The notes: generated by a model from the letters alone, not told the origin. Positions 20,740 through 28,609 are shown, counted from the stretch's first letter. The stretch: DNA of 64,000 nucleotides from Seleniivibrio woodruffii (GCF_029267515.1 NZ_JAJUIS010000001.1:1-64000); one strand, 5' to 3'. Numbers and translations are program-made.

Positions 20740-20822
20740 ATGATAATCTCAGAATTGGTCAACGCCAGAACTACACAGTTTTTAATATTTAAATTTCAGA
20801 TCCAGTGATTAGGATATTGAAG
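20740..20822 (+). pseudogene. Remnant of a second RTX gene (start joined to 3' flank)
   Basis: ATGATAATCTCAG at 20740 and the next 35 nt match the first codons of the intact RTX gene at 19376 (GCCAGAA, TACA, TTTAAT kept in order). From about 20792 the sequence AAATTTCAGATCCAGTGATT resembles the DNA just after the RTX-fragment stop (19243 on). A coding body is missing between them, so this is probably an internally deleted copy. The alignment is by eye. Confidence 0.5.
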
Positions 20823-20944
20823 ACGAGAACAAATCACCAGACACAGACGATATCTTATTTTTCTGGTTGTACTGTTGTATTTTTTAAGATGAGCTACGCT
20901 CTATTCTGCGAAAACATACGAAGTATATAATAGTGGCTAACAGC

Positions 20945-21060
20945 GTTAATTTTTTAATTAAATCTCGTTAATCAGATTATTAAAGTTTGTTAATCATATT
21001 TTCAAGGCAACATTTCAATTTTCTTGCGACTCTAAACAACAATAATTAACACCTGTTAAT
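20945..21060. promoter_or_regulatory. Spaced GTTAAT array
   Basis: GTTAAT starts at 20945, 20967 and 20989, exactly 22 nt (about two helical turns) apart; the last two are extended to GTTAATCA. A perfect inverted pair, ATTAAC-acct-GTTAAT, follows at 21045-21060. The array ends about 40 nt before a good promoter at 21101. Same-face spacing is typical of cooperative protein binding. The DNA is AT-rich, so single hits mean little; the exact spacing is the evidence. Confidence 0.5.
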
Positions 21061-21100
21061 TCTGTTTTTGTTTAAACGAGTAAAAATCGGTAAAATACTG

Positions 21101-21129
21101 TTGACATTACATAATAGAACTACAATAAT
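21101..21129 (+). promoter_or_regulatory. Sigma70-type promoter
   Basis: TTGACA (21101-21106), 17-nt spacer, AATAAT (21124-21129). Start of transcription would be near 21136, exactly where a run of hairpins begins. There is no protein start with a ribosome site soon after it, so it appears to make a non-coding or long-leader RNA. Confidence 0.7.
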
Positions 21130-21135
21130 ATTCCC

Positions 21136-21304
21136 GAGCATGTTTTTATGCTCAGTTCGTCACCGACACTGAGTATCTCTCTATGTTCAATATATAACTC
21201 CGCTCCGGCGGGGAATCGCCTAACAGCGAACAAAGCACCCCAGTTTCGGTGGTGTTCTTTAATGCGAATCATTTTGTATTGTCAGCGTACAACCATGATT
21301 TGCG
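21136..21304 (+). ncRNA. Candidate structured RNA (unknown class)
   Basis: Consecutive hairpins follow the promoter: GAGCAT/ATGCTC (21136-21153); CTCAGT/ACTGAG with inner TCG/CGA (21151-21173); CTCCGC-tccg-GCGGGG (21198-21213); TCGC/GCGA (21216-21229); CACC/GGTG (21236-21251); and a long one, TGCGAATCAT with ATGATTTGCG enclosing TTGTA/TACAA (21263-21304). The first two share three nt and may alternate. This GC-richer block sits in AT-rich flanks. No terminator is obvious, so it may instead be the leader of the HTH gene at 21498. I recognise no known RNA family. Confidence 0.45.
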
Positions 21305-21497
21305 CAAACAAAAAATATCAGACAATATCACCACGCAAAATTATAATACACATCAAACATATAGATAATTTTATTCTGTCCCTTTTTCTAGCCTTGTTCC
21401 AATACACAATTTCTAATCAAATTCATACAACACGATAATTAATCAATTTCTCAGAGATGTCACAACCCTCTAATTATCTGATATGTTGGAGATTATG

Positions 21498-21752
21498 ATG
21501 TCTAATCAAAATGCAATCGTTGAACACCACTGTACTGTGTGCCGATATAAATCTGAAGAGTATGAGTGCCCATACAAAAAATATGATGAAATTTGTCTGA
21601 AACTCAGTGACGCAGCAACCCAAATTGGGAAAGCCCCTCAAACCCTCTACAACTGGAAATGCGACGGCAAAATTCAGACGATTAAATCAGGAGGGACTCT
21701 GCTATTCAGGAAATGCCAACTGATGTGTTTTCTGGCATTGCGTTCGCAGTAA
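21498..21752 (+). CDS. Small Cys-containing helix-turn-helix protein
   Basis: 84 residues. The N-terminal part has HHCTVC and later ECPYK and EICLK, which could bind a metal. The C-terminal half, LSDAATQIGKAPQTLYNWKC with DGKIQTIKSGG following, looks like a MerR/excisionase-type winged HTH. GGAG at 21488-21491 fits the ATG at 21498 best; ATGs at 21483 and 21495 are less well placed. It lies in AT-rich accessory DNA about 110 nt from the 3' end of tRNA-Asn. It may regulate its own upstream region. No integrase gene is present. Confidence 0.65.
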   Translation: MSNQNAIVEHHCTVCRYKSEEYECPYKKYDEICLKLSDAATQIGKAPQTLYNWKCDGKIQTIKSGGTLLFRKCQLMCFLALRSQ

Positions 21753-21831
21753 ATCAGGCAATGAATCCCGTGCTCACATAGTGCTGACATGAAAAATTTC
21801 TGAGAAAATCGATTAAAAATGGACAACAAAA

Positions 21832-21854
21832 AAGGCCTTCGTTATGAAGGCCTT
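21832..21854 (-). terminator. Terminator of tRNA-Asn
   Basis: AAGGCCTTC-gttat-GAAGGCCTT, a perfect 9-bp stem, followed on the minus strand by TTTTTTGTTG. It is 7 nt past the tRNA 3' end. Confidence 0.9.
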
Positions 21855-21860
21855 CTTAAA

Positions 21861-21933
21861 CTCCCCGAACTGGACTTGAACCAGTAACCTATTGATTAAC
21901 AGTCAATTGCTCTGCCGATTGAGCTATCGGGGA
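21861..21933 (-). tRNA. tRNA-Asn (GTT)
   Basis: Minus-strand cloverleaf: acceptor TCCCCGA/TCGGGGA, D-arm GCTC..GAGC, anticodon arm ATTGA-CTGTTAA-TCAAT with anticodon GTT, T-arm ACTGG-TTCAAGT-CCAGT, discriminator G, no encoded CCA. Its 3' end faces the AT-rich accessory patch, the usual side for integration of mobile elements. Confidence 0.97.
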
Positions 21934-22001
21934 TTGTCGAGGGGGAGAATATATCAATATCCTGCCCCTTTGTCAACTACTTATCAGAAGATTTTTTCAA
22001 A

Positions 22002-22511
22002 TTATTTTTCCAGAGAAAACTCCATGGCGTCAAACCAGAATCCGTCCTGCTGCATGAAGTCCAGTTCCGCCTGAATTATGTCGTGGTGTTTCTGTTCAAC
22101 ATCGGAAAGTTTAAGGAAAAATGCTTTCAGTTCAGTGTCATGTGCCTTTTCGGCTTCGTTTTTATAGAAATCACGGGCTTTCTCTTCGTGAGCAAGAGCA
22201 ATTTTAAGCGCCGATTCATCGCCGACGGATGATTTTTCGGTTTTTGTTCTGGAGGCATCGGAAACCTTTGGCATAAACTTGGAAATTCTTGCTGGTGGAA
22301 CGTTCACAGGAGTGAGAACCTCTCCGGCGAGCGCTTTTTCCATAAACTTCTCAATCATCTCCATATGGTCTATCTCGTCCAGAGCAAGCTGAATGAACAT
22401 ATTCTTTCCGCTGACAACACTTGTGTCCTTCGCGAATTTCAGGTAGTTTCTCATACCTTCTTTTTCCGCCTCATAGGCTGTTTTCAACGCTTTCTGCATA
22501 GACTGGCTCAT
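22002..22511 (-). CDS. Ferritin-like diiron protein (rubrerythrin-type four-helix bundle)
   Basis: 169 residues. Two helix pairs each carry a Glu plus ExxH motif: EAEKEGMRNY with LDEIDHMEMIEKF, then HEEKARDFY with DVEQKHHDIIQAE. This pattern gives the ligands of a non-haem diiron site as in rubrerythrins. There is no C-terminal rubredoxin domain. It may act in peroxide or oxygen defence in an anaerobe, or in iron storage. It stands between tRNA-Asn and a divergent aminotransferase gene. Confidence 0.85.
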   Translation of the reverse strand: MSQSMQKALKTAYEAEKEGMRNYLKFAKDTSVVSGKNMFIQLALDEIDHMEMIEKFMEKALAGEVLTPVNVPPARISKFMPKVSDASRTKTEKSSVGDESALKIALAHEEKARDFYKNEAEKAHDTELKAFFLKLSDVEQKHHDIIQAELDFMQQDGFWFDAMEFSLEK

Positions 22512-22627
22512 AATTACCTCCGCTTTTTTTCTGGCTCTGTATAATATTACAACATTTGCCTTCCAAAAATAAAGTCAAGTAAGTATAATATGGTACTTTT
22601 GCCTTTTTTAACGGAGGTATAATCATC

Positions 22628-23938
22628 ATGAATCCATTAGCCAAAGAGCTTAATGAACAAATTGCAAAAGACAGCCCCATCGTTCTTGAGATGCTTTCCG
22701 ACCTCGGAAAAAACCTTTTCATGCCCAAAGGCATCATCACACAATCCGCCGAGGCAAAGGAAAAAGCGCACAAATTCAACGTAACGATCGGTATTGCAAC
22801 GGACAAAACAGGACCTATGTATCTGGACAGCGTCTACAAGTCTTTCAACGACATGAAGCCGTCCGATCTTTTCACATATGCCCCTTCATCCGGTAAACCT
22901 GAGCTGAGAAAAAGATGGGCGGAGAAAATCCTTAAAGACAGCCCCTCCCTCGCAGGGAAACAGATGAGCAGTCCCGTCGTTACAAATGCCCTGACCCATG
23001 GTCTGAAACTTATGGGCGATATGTTCCTTGAAAAAGGCGACACTCTCGTTCTGCCCGACAAATTCTGGGGTAACTACCGCCTTACTTTCGTCACCATCGG
23101 CGGCGCAGAGATTGCTACTTTCGCAACATTCAACGACAAAGGCGGCTTCAACGTTGAGGCACTCCTTGAAAAATGCAAAGAAACCGCACGCATAAAAGGC
23201 AAAGTGGTTGTTATCCTCAACTTCCCCAACAACCCTTCAGGCTACGCGCCCACAGTGACTGAGGCGCACGCAATCGCCGACGGACTTACAGCTATCGCTG
23301 AATCAGGCTCAAAGGTTGTCGTTATCACTGACGACGCATACTTCGGTCTGTTCTATGAAGACGACATCTACCCCGAATCAGTGTTCAGCCTCCTTGTGGG
23401 TCGCAGCAAAAACCTGCTCCCCATCAAACTGGACGGCGCAACAAAAGAACACTTCGTATGGGGCTTCCGTGTAGGCTTCGTAACATTCGGTGCAACAGCG
23501 GGCGGCGACCAATCAGGTATGATGGCGGCTCTTGAGAAGAAGCTGACAGGTCTCATCAGAGGCACGATATCAAACTGTCCGCACCCCTCGCAGTCTATCG
23601 TTCTGAAAGCTCTGAACGACCCCGCTTTCGATGCGCAGCGCGCAGAGAAACTGAAAATAATGAAGGGACGTGCTCTCAGCTTCAAAAAGGTACTTAAAGA
23701 AAATGACTACTCCGATGAGTTCACACCTTATCCTTTCAACTCAGGCTACTTTATGTGTCTGAAACTGAAAAACGTGGACGCAGAGGAACTGCGCGTTTAT
23801 CTGCTGAACCAGTACGGAATAGGCACAATCTCCGCAAGCAGCACAGACCTTCGTCTTGCGTTCTCTTGCCTTGATGAAGGCGACACTCCCGAACTGTTCA
23901 AATATATTTATCAGGCTTGCAAAGAGCTTCATAAATAA
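22628..23938 (+). CDS. PLP-dependent aminotransferase, class I/II fold
   Basis: 436-residue cytoplasmic aminotransferase. It shows NFPNNPSGY (residues 198-206), the cofactor-binding DDAYFG (235-240) and the lysine region ATKEHFVWGFRVGF with probable Schiff-base Lys K273. The substrate cannot be fixed from sequence; aspartate or aromatic/branched amino acids are possible. GGAGG precedes the start and a strong terminator follows, so it is a single-gene unit. Confidence 0.88.
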   Translation: MNPLAKELNEQIAKDSPIVLEMLSDLGKNLFMPKGIITQSAEAKEKAHKFNVTIGIATDKTGPMYLDSVYKSFNDMKPSDLFTYAPSSGKPELRKRWAEKILKDSPSLAGKQMSSPVVTNALTHGLKLMGDMFLEKGDTLVLPDKFWGNYRLTFVTIGGAEIATFATFNDKGGFNVEALLEKCKETARIKGKVVVILNFPNNPSGYAPTVTEAHAIADGLTAIAESGSKVVVITDDAYFGLFYEDDIYPESVFSLLVGRSKNLLPIKLDGATKEHFVWGFRVGFVTFGATAGGDQSGMMAALEKKLTGLIRGTISNCPHPSQSIVLKALNDPAFDAQRAEKLKIMKGRALSFKKVLKENDYSDEFTPYPFNSGYFMCLKLKNVDAEELRVYLLNQYGIGTISASSTDLRLAFSCLDEGDTPELFKYIYQACKELHK

Positions 23939-23956
23939 TTTTCATCTGACAACATT

Positions 23957-23991
23957 AAAGGCACGCTGACTTTATGATCTGGCGTGCCTTT
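23957..23991 (+). terminator. Terminator of the aminotransferase gene
   Basis: AAAGGCACGC and GCGTGCCTTT pair over 10 bp with a 15-nt loop and run into seven T residues. Confidence 0.9.
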
Positions 23992-24112
23992 TTTTATTTA
24001 AGATGGTTAAGACTTCAGGATGAAGTCCGTGGAAAGAGCAAATACGTCATCAGGCGGATTTGCGAACGGAACGCGAGCAAAATACGGGCTTTGCCCATAT
24101 GGAGCGACATCG

Positions 24113-24139
24113 AAAATTTCCATACGGATGGGAAATTTT
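24113..24139 (+). promoter_or_regulatory. Leader hairpin before selD
   Basis: AAAATTTCC (24113-24121) and GGAAATTTT (24131-24139) form a perfect 9-bp stem with a 9-nt loop. It ends one nt before the GGAGG (24141-24145) of selD. It is AT-rich and without a T run after it, so it may affect translation start rather than termination. Confidence 0.5.
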
Positions 24140-24150
24140 TGGAGGACAGG

Positions 24151-25185
24151 ATGGACATTAAACGTCTGACTGAATACGCAAAAGCCGCAGGCTGAGCAGC
24201 CAAGACGGGTCCGGGGGATCTGGCAGAAGTACTTTCAGGTTTAAAACTTTATCGCCCTGAAAACCTCCTTGTGGGGTTCGAAACGGGTGACGATGCCGCT
24301 GTGTTCGACCTCGGAAACGGAACCTATCTGGTGCAGACAGTTGACTTTATCACGCCCGTTGTGGACGATCCGTATCTTTTCGGGCGGATTTCCGCAAATA
24401 ATTCAATAAGTGACGTTTACGCTATGGGCGGGCGTCCTGTAACGGCTTTAAGTGTTTTCATGCTGAACTGCGCAATGGAAAAAACAATGATTCAGGCTAT
24501 GATGCAGGGCGCAGCGGACGAATGTGCGAAGGCTGGCGCGGCACTTTGCGGCGGACACACAATAGCGGATAATGAAATAAAACTGGGCTTCTCTGTCACA
24601 GGGGTGATAGAGGACAAGCGCTTTTACAGAAATTACGGACTGAGGACGGGAGACGTTCTCATTTACACAAAAAAACTTGGCATAGGTCTTGTGACGACGG
24701 CATTAAAGGCAGGCATGGCATCGGCGGAGCATATAAAATCCGTCACTGACACCATGCTGCTTTCAAACGGCAGCGCCTCAAAACTTCTGCGCAGTTTCGA
24801 CGTTTCGGCCTGTACGGACGTGACTGGCTTCGGCATTGCCGGACACGGATATGAGATGGCAAACGGTTCCGGTAAAACCATCACGTTTGATAGTAAGCGT
24901 TTTACATCTCAGGACGGTGCAAAGGAATATGCTTCGCAGTTCATCATTCCGGCAGGAGCATACGGAACAATGGATTTCGTTAAGGATATCTGCGGTTTTC
25001 AGGCAACACCGGACAACTCTCATATGCTTTATTTTGACCCGCAGACATCAGGCGGGCTCCTGATAGGCGTTTCTGAAAAGGATGCCGACAGAATGGTGCA
25101 GGCGTTGCAGGCAGAGGGCTATCCCGATGCCGCAGTAGTCGGCACATCGTCTGACAAAACCGATAAATCCGTGATATTTGTTTGA
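24151..25185 (+). CDS. selD: Selenide, water dikinase SelD (selenoprotein, in-frame UGA = Sec)
   Basis: Makes selenophosphate, the selenium donor for selenocysteine and selenouridine, from selenide and ATP. The true start is the ATG at 24151, with GGAGG at 24141-24145. Codon 15 is TGA (24193-24195) in the context KAAGUAAKTGPGDL, which matches the catalytic Cys/Sec and Lys region of SelD (Cys17 and Lys20 in E. coli). Translation continues without a break through GFETGDDAAVFDLG and STSGGLL-like QTSGGLLIG to 25185, giving 344 residues. Automatic calling would start at a GTG at 24271 and lose the active site. No other sel genes are in the window. Confidence 0.95.
24193..24224 (+). promoter_or_regulatory. 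UGA codon with candidate bacterial SECIS hairpin
   Basis: Just after the TGA (24193-24195), GCCAAGA (24199-24205) pairs with TCTGGC (24219-24224), leaving one bulged A and a G-rich loop containing GGGTCC. Bacterial SECIS elements lie in this position, inside the coding sequence directly downstream of the UGA. Confidence 0.6.
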
Positions 25186-25259
25186 CCTGAAGAGATAAAA
25201 CTGATATATACCGCAGACGCCGGAAACATAACCAGCCAACACGATTATTTTACATACAC

Positions 25260-25344
25260 GCCTGGGTGGCGGAATTGGTAGACGCAAGGGATTTAAAATC
25301 CCTCGATCTTTACGATTGTACGGGTTCGATTCCCGTCCCAGGCA
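25260..25344 (+). tRNA. tRNA-Leu (TAA)
   Basis: 85-nt type II tRNA: acceptor GCCTGGG/CCCAGGC, anticodon stem GGGAT-TTAAA-ATCCC with anticodon TAA, a long variable arm (CGATCTTTACGATTGT) and T-arm CGGGTTCGATTCCCG. Discriminator A, no encoded CCA. Confidence 0.97.
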
Positions 25345-25351
25345 TAAACAG

Positions 25352-25379
25352 AAAAAGCATCCCGCTGCGGATGCTTTTT
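25352..25379 (+). terminator. Terminator of tRNA-Leu, also facing ubiD
   Basis: AAAAAGCATCC-cgctgc-GGATGCTTTTT forms an 11-bp stem followed by more T residues. The A run on the left lets it act in both directions, so it also ends the minus-strand ubiD transcript. Confidence 0.9.
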
Positions 25380-25384
25380 TTTAT

Positions 25385-27220
25385 TTAAAACAGTCCTTCA
25401 AGGGCGCCGCCTTTCGCTGCCATCGCCTCGACCTTTTTAATCACATCCGCATCCATCTCCATGGCTTCGGGGTGATAAGCCTTCACCCGCGCATCTATTA
25501 CCAGCGAGCCAGTGCATCCAAAATGTTTCACATGCTCAAACGCACCGATGCCGTAAACATCGTTGGCGGGGTTTGACCTCGTGAACGCTATCCAGAGGAA
25601 ATTTGCCATATCAGCCGAAGTAAATTCGCTGTCATCCGCCAGAACGATGAGCGGAAAACCGTTTATAGGGTTGTCAGCGTCGAAAGACCCGCAGAAACGC
25701 AGCAGTGCAGCGTCATATTCGCCTCTCGGTGCCGTATGCTTTGGTGCACGCACTGCAAGCACACCCTCCATTACAACCCGCGGCATATCAAAACCGTCCG
25801 GCAGATTGATATTCTCCGGCAGTTTTGCCGCAAGCATCCGTTTTTTATCCCCACAGACGGCAACAGTGACCTTAGAACCCCTGTTAAGCCCGTGCCCTGT
25901 ATAGTCCAGCGTATCTATTGTAACGGACGTCTGGAAGTGCATATCCCTGCGCCAGTCAACGCGCTCCAGCACATGTCTGAAAAAAGCCTCAGGATTATGT
26001 ATATCAAGTTCCGGGTCGTCTGAAAAATTTGTTATAAAAAGGTATTTCGCAAGGGAGAGCTGCCCCTGCCCCAGAATGGCGTTCGCCTGAGTCAGTATCT
26101 CTTTCGGTTCATCCTGCTTCTGATACGGAGTATAGCGCTCGGAACCGATGGCAAACAGCAGCGGATGCACTCCAGCAGCGTCAACCGCATGGACGGCTTT
26201 CACCCCCGGCAGAACGTCGGGGATAAGCTCACCCGTGAGTTCATGTATAAAGTTGCCGAAGCTGGTGTCCTCCTGCGGCGGTCTGCCCACAGTGGTGAAC
26301 GGAAATATTGCCCCGTCGCGGTGGAAAACTCCAGTAACCTTCATCACGGGGAAGTCGTGTTTAAGGCTGTAATAGCCAACGTGGTCGCCGAATGGTCCTT
26401 CGGGTTTAAGTGTGCCGTCGATATATCCGCAGATAACGAAATCAGCCTCCGCATATACCGGTGCGCCGTTTTCCGGTCTGTAAAACGGCATACGATGCCC
26501 GCCCAGCGCTCCGGCAAAAGATATTTCCGGCATCCCTTCCGGCAGCGGCATAACGGCGGCTATCGTCATTGAAGGCGCGCCGCCTATGAAAACGTTTACG
26601 TTCAGCCGTTCGCCCTTCGCCAGTGCCTGTGTATGATGTATCCCCAGCCCTCTGTGGAGTTGATAGTGCAGTCCCGCCTCATCCGTCTGATAGTCGTTGC
26701 CGGAAATCTGCACGCGGTACATACCGAGATTGCTGTTTCTGTAGCCCGTCTTTTCAGGCGATTCGGAATACACTTGAGGCAATGTTATGAACGCCCCCCC
26801 GTCCTTCTGCCAGCCCACAAGTTGCGGAAGCTCTTTAAGATCAATGCGGTTTTTCATGACAGGTGCATCGTGCACGGTTTTGGGCAGAATATTCATTGCC
26901 GCCATAGGGAGTTTCAGCAGTTTCGAAGGGTTTCTGAGCAGCAATGCGGGGTCTGTCTTCGCCTTCACCATAGCTTCGATGGCTGCCAGCGTATCGCGGA
27001 AGATGAACTTTGTCCGCTCCATGGTGCCGAAGATGTTGCCTGCCATGGGGAATCTGCATCCTTTAACGTTAGTAAAAAGCAAAGCGGGACCGCCCGCCCC
27101 GTAAACTTTTCTCTGGATAACTCCCATTTCAAGATAAGGGTCAATCTCAGCGTCTATTCTTTTGAGCTGTCCATGCTTTTCGAGGTCGGTCAGACAGTGT
27201 TTAAGTGTTTTATATCCCAT
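25385..27220 (-). CDS. UbiD-family prenyl-FMN decarboxylase
   Basis: 611 residues with the UbiD fold. Conserved segments are QLHRGLGIHHT, VFIGGAPSMTIAA, PLPEGMPEISFAGAL and KPEGPFGDHVGYYS, the last carrying the Glu/Asp/His cluster around the prenylated FMN. The length matches UbiD proteins linked to quinone synthesis in anaerobes, where they remove the ring carboxylate (menaquinone via futalosine, or ubiquinone). The exact substrate is not shown by the sequence and no flavin prenyltransferase (UbiX) is nearby. Confidence 0.88.
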   Translation of the reverse strand: MGYKTLKHCLTDLEKHGQLKRIDAEIDPYLEMGVIQRKVYGAGGPALLFTNVKGCRFPMAGNIFGTMERTKFIFRDTLAAIEAMVKAKTDPALLLRNPSKLLKLPMAAMNILPKTVHDAPVMKNRIDLKELPQLVGWQKDGGAFITLPQVYSESPEKTGYRNSNLGMYRVQISGNDYQTDEAGLHYQLHRGLGIHHTQALAKGERLNVNVFIGGAPSMTIAAVMPLPEGMPEISFAGALGGHRMPFYRPENGAPVYAEADFVICGYIDGTLKPEGPFGDHVGYYSLKHDFPVMKVTGVFHRDGAIFPFTTVGRPPQEDTSFGNFIHELTGELIPDVLPGVKAVHAVDAAGVHPLLFAIGSERYTPYQKQDEPKEILTQANAILGQGQLSLAKYLFITNFSDDPELDIHNPEAFFRHVLERVDWRRDMHFQTSVTIDTLDYTGHGLNRGSKVTVAVCGDKKRMLAAKLPENINLPDGFDMPRVVMEGVLAVRAPKHTAPRGEYDAALLRFCGSFDADNPINGFPLIVLADDSEFTSADMANFLWIAFTRSNPANDVYGIGAFEHVKHFGCTGSLVIDARVKAYHPEAMEMDADVIKKVEAMAAKGGALEGLF

Positions 27221-27258
27221 AGTTCACCTGTGGAATAAGGATATAATTTTACAATCTA

Positions 27259-27690
27259 TCAGGCAAGTGAATTAAAGAAATATGCGGATAGTCCGCATGT
27301 TACGGAAAAGACGAGGCTGAGGGGCGTATAGACCAGAATATCGTATTCTGCAAATCCTGTATTTCTCACCTTGCGGAAAAGTCCGACATATCGGAAATCT
27401 CCCACTAAACGCACGAAAAACACCACACAGAAGAACATCAGAATTATCCTGAAAATATAGAGCAGGCGTATATCGTGAATATAAAAAGGTGACGTAGCCG
27501 CCATGGACACTATGATAAGCACTATGCCCACAATGGCCGTACCTGCGCGGGTGGGTTTAAAGAGTTTTCTGCCGTCAGGTTTCTCCGGCAGCGCCCTTTC
27601 AATGAACATTGTACCGCCAAGGCTCCAGTACAGATGCACCAGCGCAACGACGAACATCAGAAAAGATCCGAAAATGATGAACAGTTTCAT
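27259..27690 (-). CDS. DUF3995-type membrane protein
   Basis: 143 residues with four hydrophobic segments: FIIFGSFLMFVVALVHLYW, GTAIVGIVLIIVSMAA, LYIFRIILMFFCVVFF and LVFSVTCGLSAYF. The motif HLYWSLGG near the N-terminus resembles DUF3995 proteins. Function unknown. It lies downstream of the mrp gene, separated by a GC-rich hairpin. Confidence 0.7.
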   Translation of the reverse strand: MKLFIIFGSFLMFVVALVHLYWSLGGTMFIERALPEKPDGRKLFKPTRAGTAIVGIVLIIVSMAATSPFYIHDIRLLYIFRIILMFFCVVFFVRLVGDFRYVGLFRKVRNTGFAEYDILVYTPLSLVFSVTCGLSAYFFNSLA

Positions 27691-27706
27691 ATGTATCTTT
27701 ATAGCA

Positions 27707-27725
27707 GGCGGGGCTCTGCCCCGCC
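27707..27725 (-). terminator. GC-rich hairpin after mrp
   Basis: GGCGGGGC-tct-GCCCCGCC, an 8-bp stem 8 nt past the mrp stop. No T run follows on the minus strand, so it may be a stability element or partial terminator before the DUF3995 gene. Confidence 0.5.
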
Positions 27726-27733
27726 ACTAAAAT

Positions 27734-28609
27734 CTATTTCGCTATGGTCTGTTTCGCAACATTTTCCGCGATTTTCCGGAATGCCAGAGCCGTGGGGGTG
27801 TCTTTCACCTCAAGAACATACGGCTTGCCGCTGTCGCCCTGAACAACGACCATGGGGTCTATCGGCACTTTGCCTAGGAAATTCACGTCCATTTCGCTTG
27901 CAGCTTTTTCACCGCCGCCGGATTTGAACAGATCGACAGTCTCGCCGCAATGGGGGCATACCATACCGCTCATGTTTTCCACAATGCCGAGGATCGGTAT
28001 GTTCAGCTTGCGTGCAAAGGTAACTGACTTTCTGGAATCCAGAAGCGCAACCTCCTGCGGGGTTGTAACGATCACAGCGCCGTCAACGCCGCCGATGATA
28101 TGTGCAACACTGAGTGGTTCGTCGCCTGTGCCGGGGGGCAGGTCGATAATAATAAAATCAAGCTCGCCCCAGTCCACGTCGGAAACAAACTGCTCTATCA
28201 TGCCGTGCTTAACAGGTGCCCGCCAGATGATGGCGTCATCGTCGTTTTCCAGCAGGAACGCAACGGACATAACTTTCAGTCCGTCCGCCGCTTCGAAAGG
28301 AACAAGTCCGTTCTCACCGGAAACAACACCCTTCTGGGTCATTCCGAACATCTTCGGCACGTTTGGTCCGTGAATATCCGCATCCAGTATGCCAACGCTG
28401 TAGCCCAGCGCGTGCAGAGCGGATGCGAGGCTTACGCTCACCGTGGATTTACCCACGCCGCCCTTGCCGCTCATAACCATGATCTTGTATTTGATTTTGC
28501 TCAGTCTTTCGTCAAGTCTTTTCTTGGCGTGCTGTTTCTTCTCGTCCGTGTTGCATCCCGCCGCAGAAGAGCAGGAAGAACAGGAACTCTCTGAATTGCA
28601 ATCACTCAT
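27734..28609 (-). CDS. mrp: Mrp/NBP35-family iron-sulfur carrier ATPase
   Basis: 291-residue P-loop scaffold or carrier for Fe-S cluster delivery. The deviant Walker A is MSGKGGVGKST; IIIDLPPGTGDEPLSVAH and GMVCPHCGE (bridging CxxC) follow. The N-terminus has cysteines C4, C10, C13 and C19, recalling the Nbp35 N-terminal cluster motif. Start at 28609 is backed by GGAGG; the longer frame to 28663 lacks one. The 14-subunit complex I encoded further along would be a natural client, but that link is inference. Confidence 0.93.
   Translation of the reverse strand: MSDCNSESSCSSCSSAAGCNTDEKKQHAKKRLDERLSKIKYKIMVMSGKGGVGKSTVSVSLASALHALGYSVGILDADIHGPNVPKMFGMTQKGVVSGENGLVPFEAADGLKVMSVAFLLENDDDAIIWRAPVKHGMIEQFVSDVDWGELDFIIIDLPPGTGDEPLSVAHIIGGVDGAVIVTTPQEVALLDSRKSVTFARKLNIPILGIVENMSGMVCPHCGETVDLFKSGGGEKAASEMDVNFLGKVPIDPMVVVQGDSGKPYVLEVKDTPTALAFRKIAENVAKQTIAK

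Noticed and set aside
21120-21272. 50-codon minus-strand frame (MIRIKEHHRNWGALF...) opposite the RNA candidate
   Set aside because: Protein-like composition, but no Shine-Dalgarno sequence, very short, and the hairpins explain the GC-rich block better. It remains a competing reading.
21148-21438. 96-codon plus-strand frame in the AT-rich patch
   Set aside because: Low-complexity composition, no ribosome site, and it runs through the hairpin block proposed as structured RNA.
24271-25185. selD starting at the GTG at 24271
   Set aside because: It would lack the catalytic Sec/Cys-Lys segment, which is encoded upstream across the in-frame TGA.
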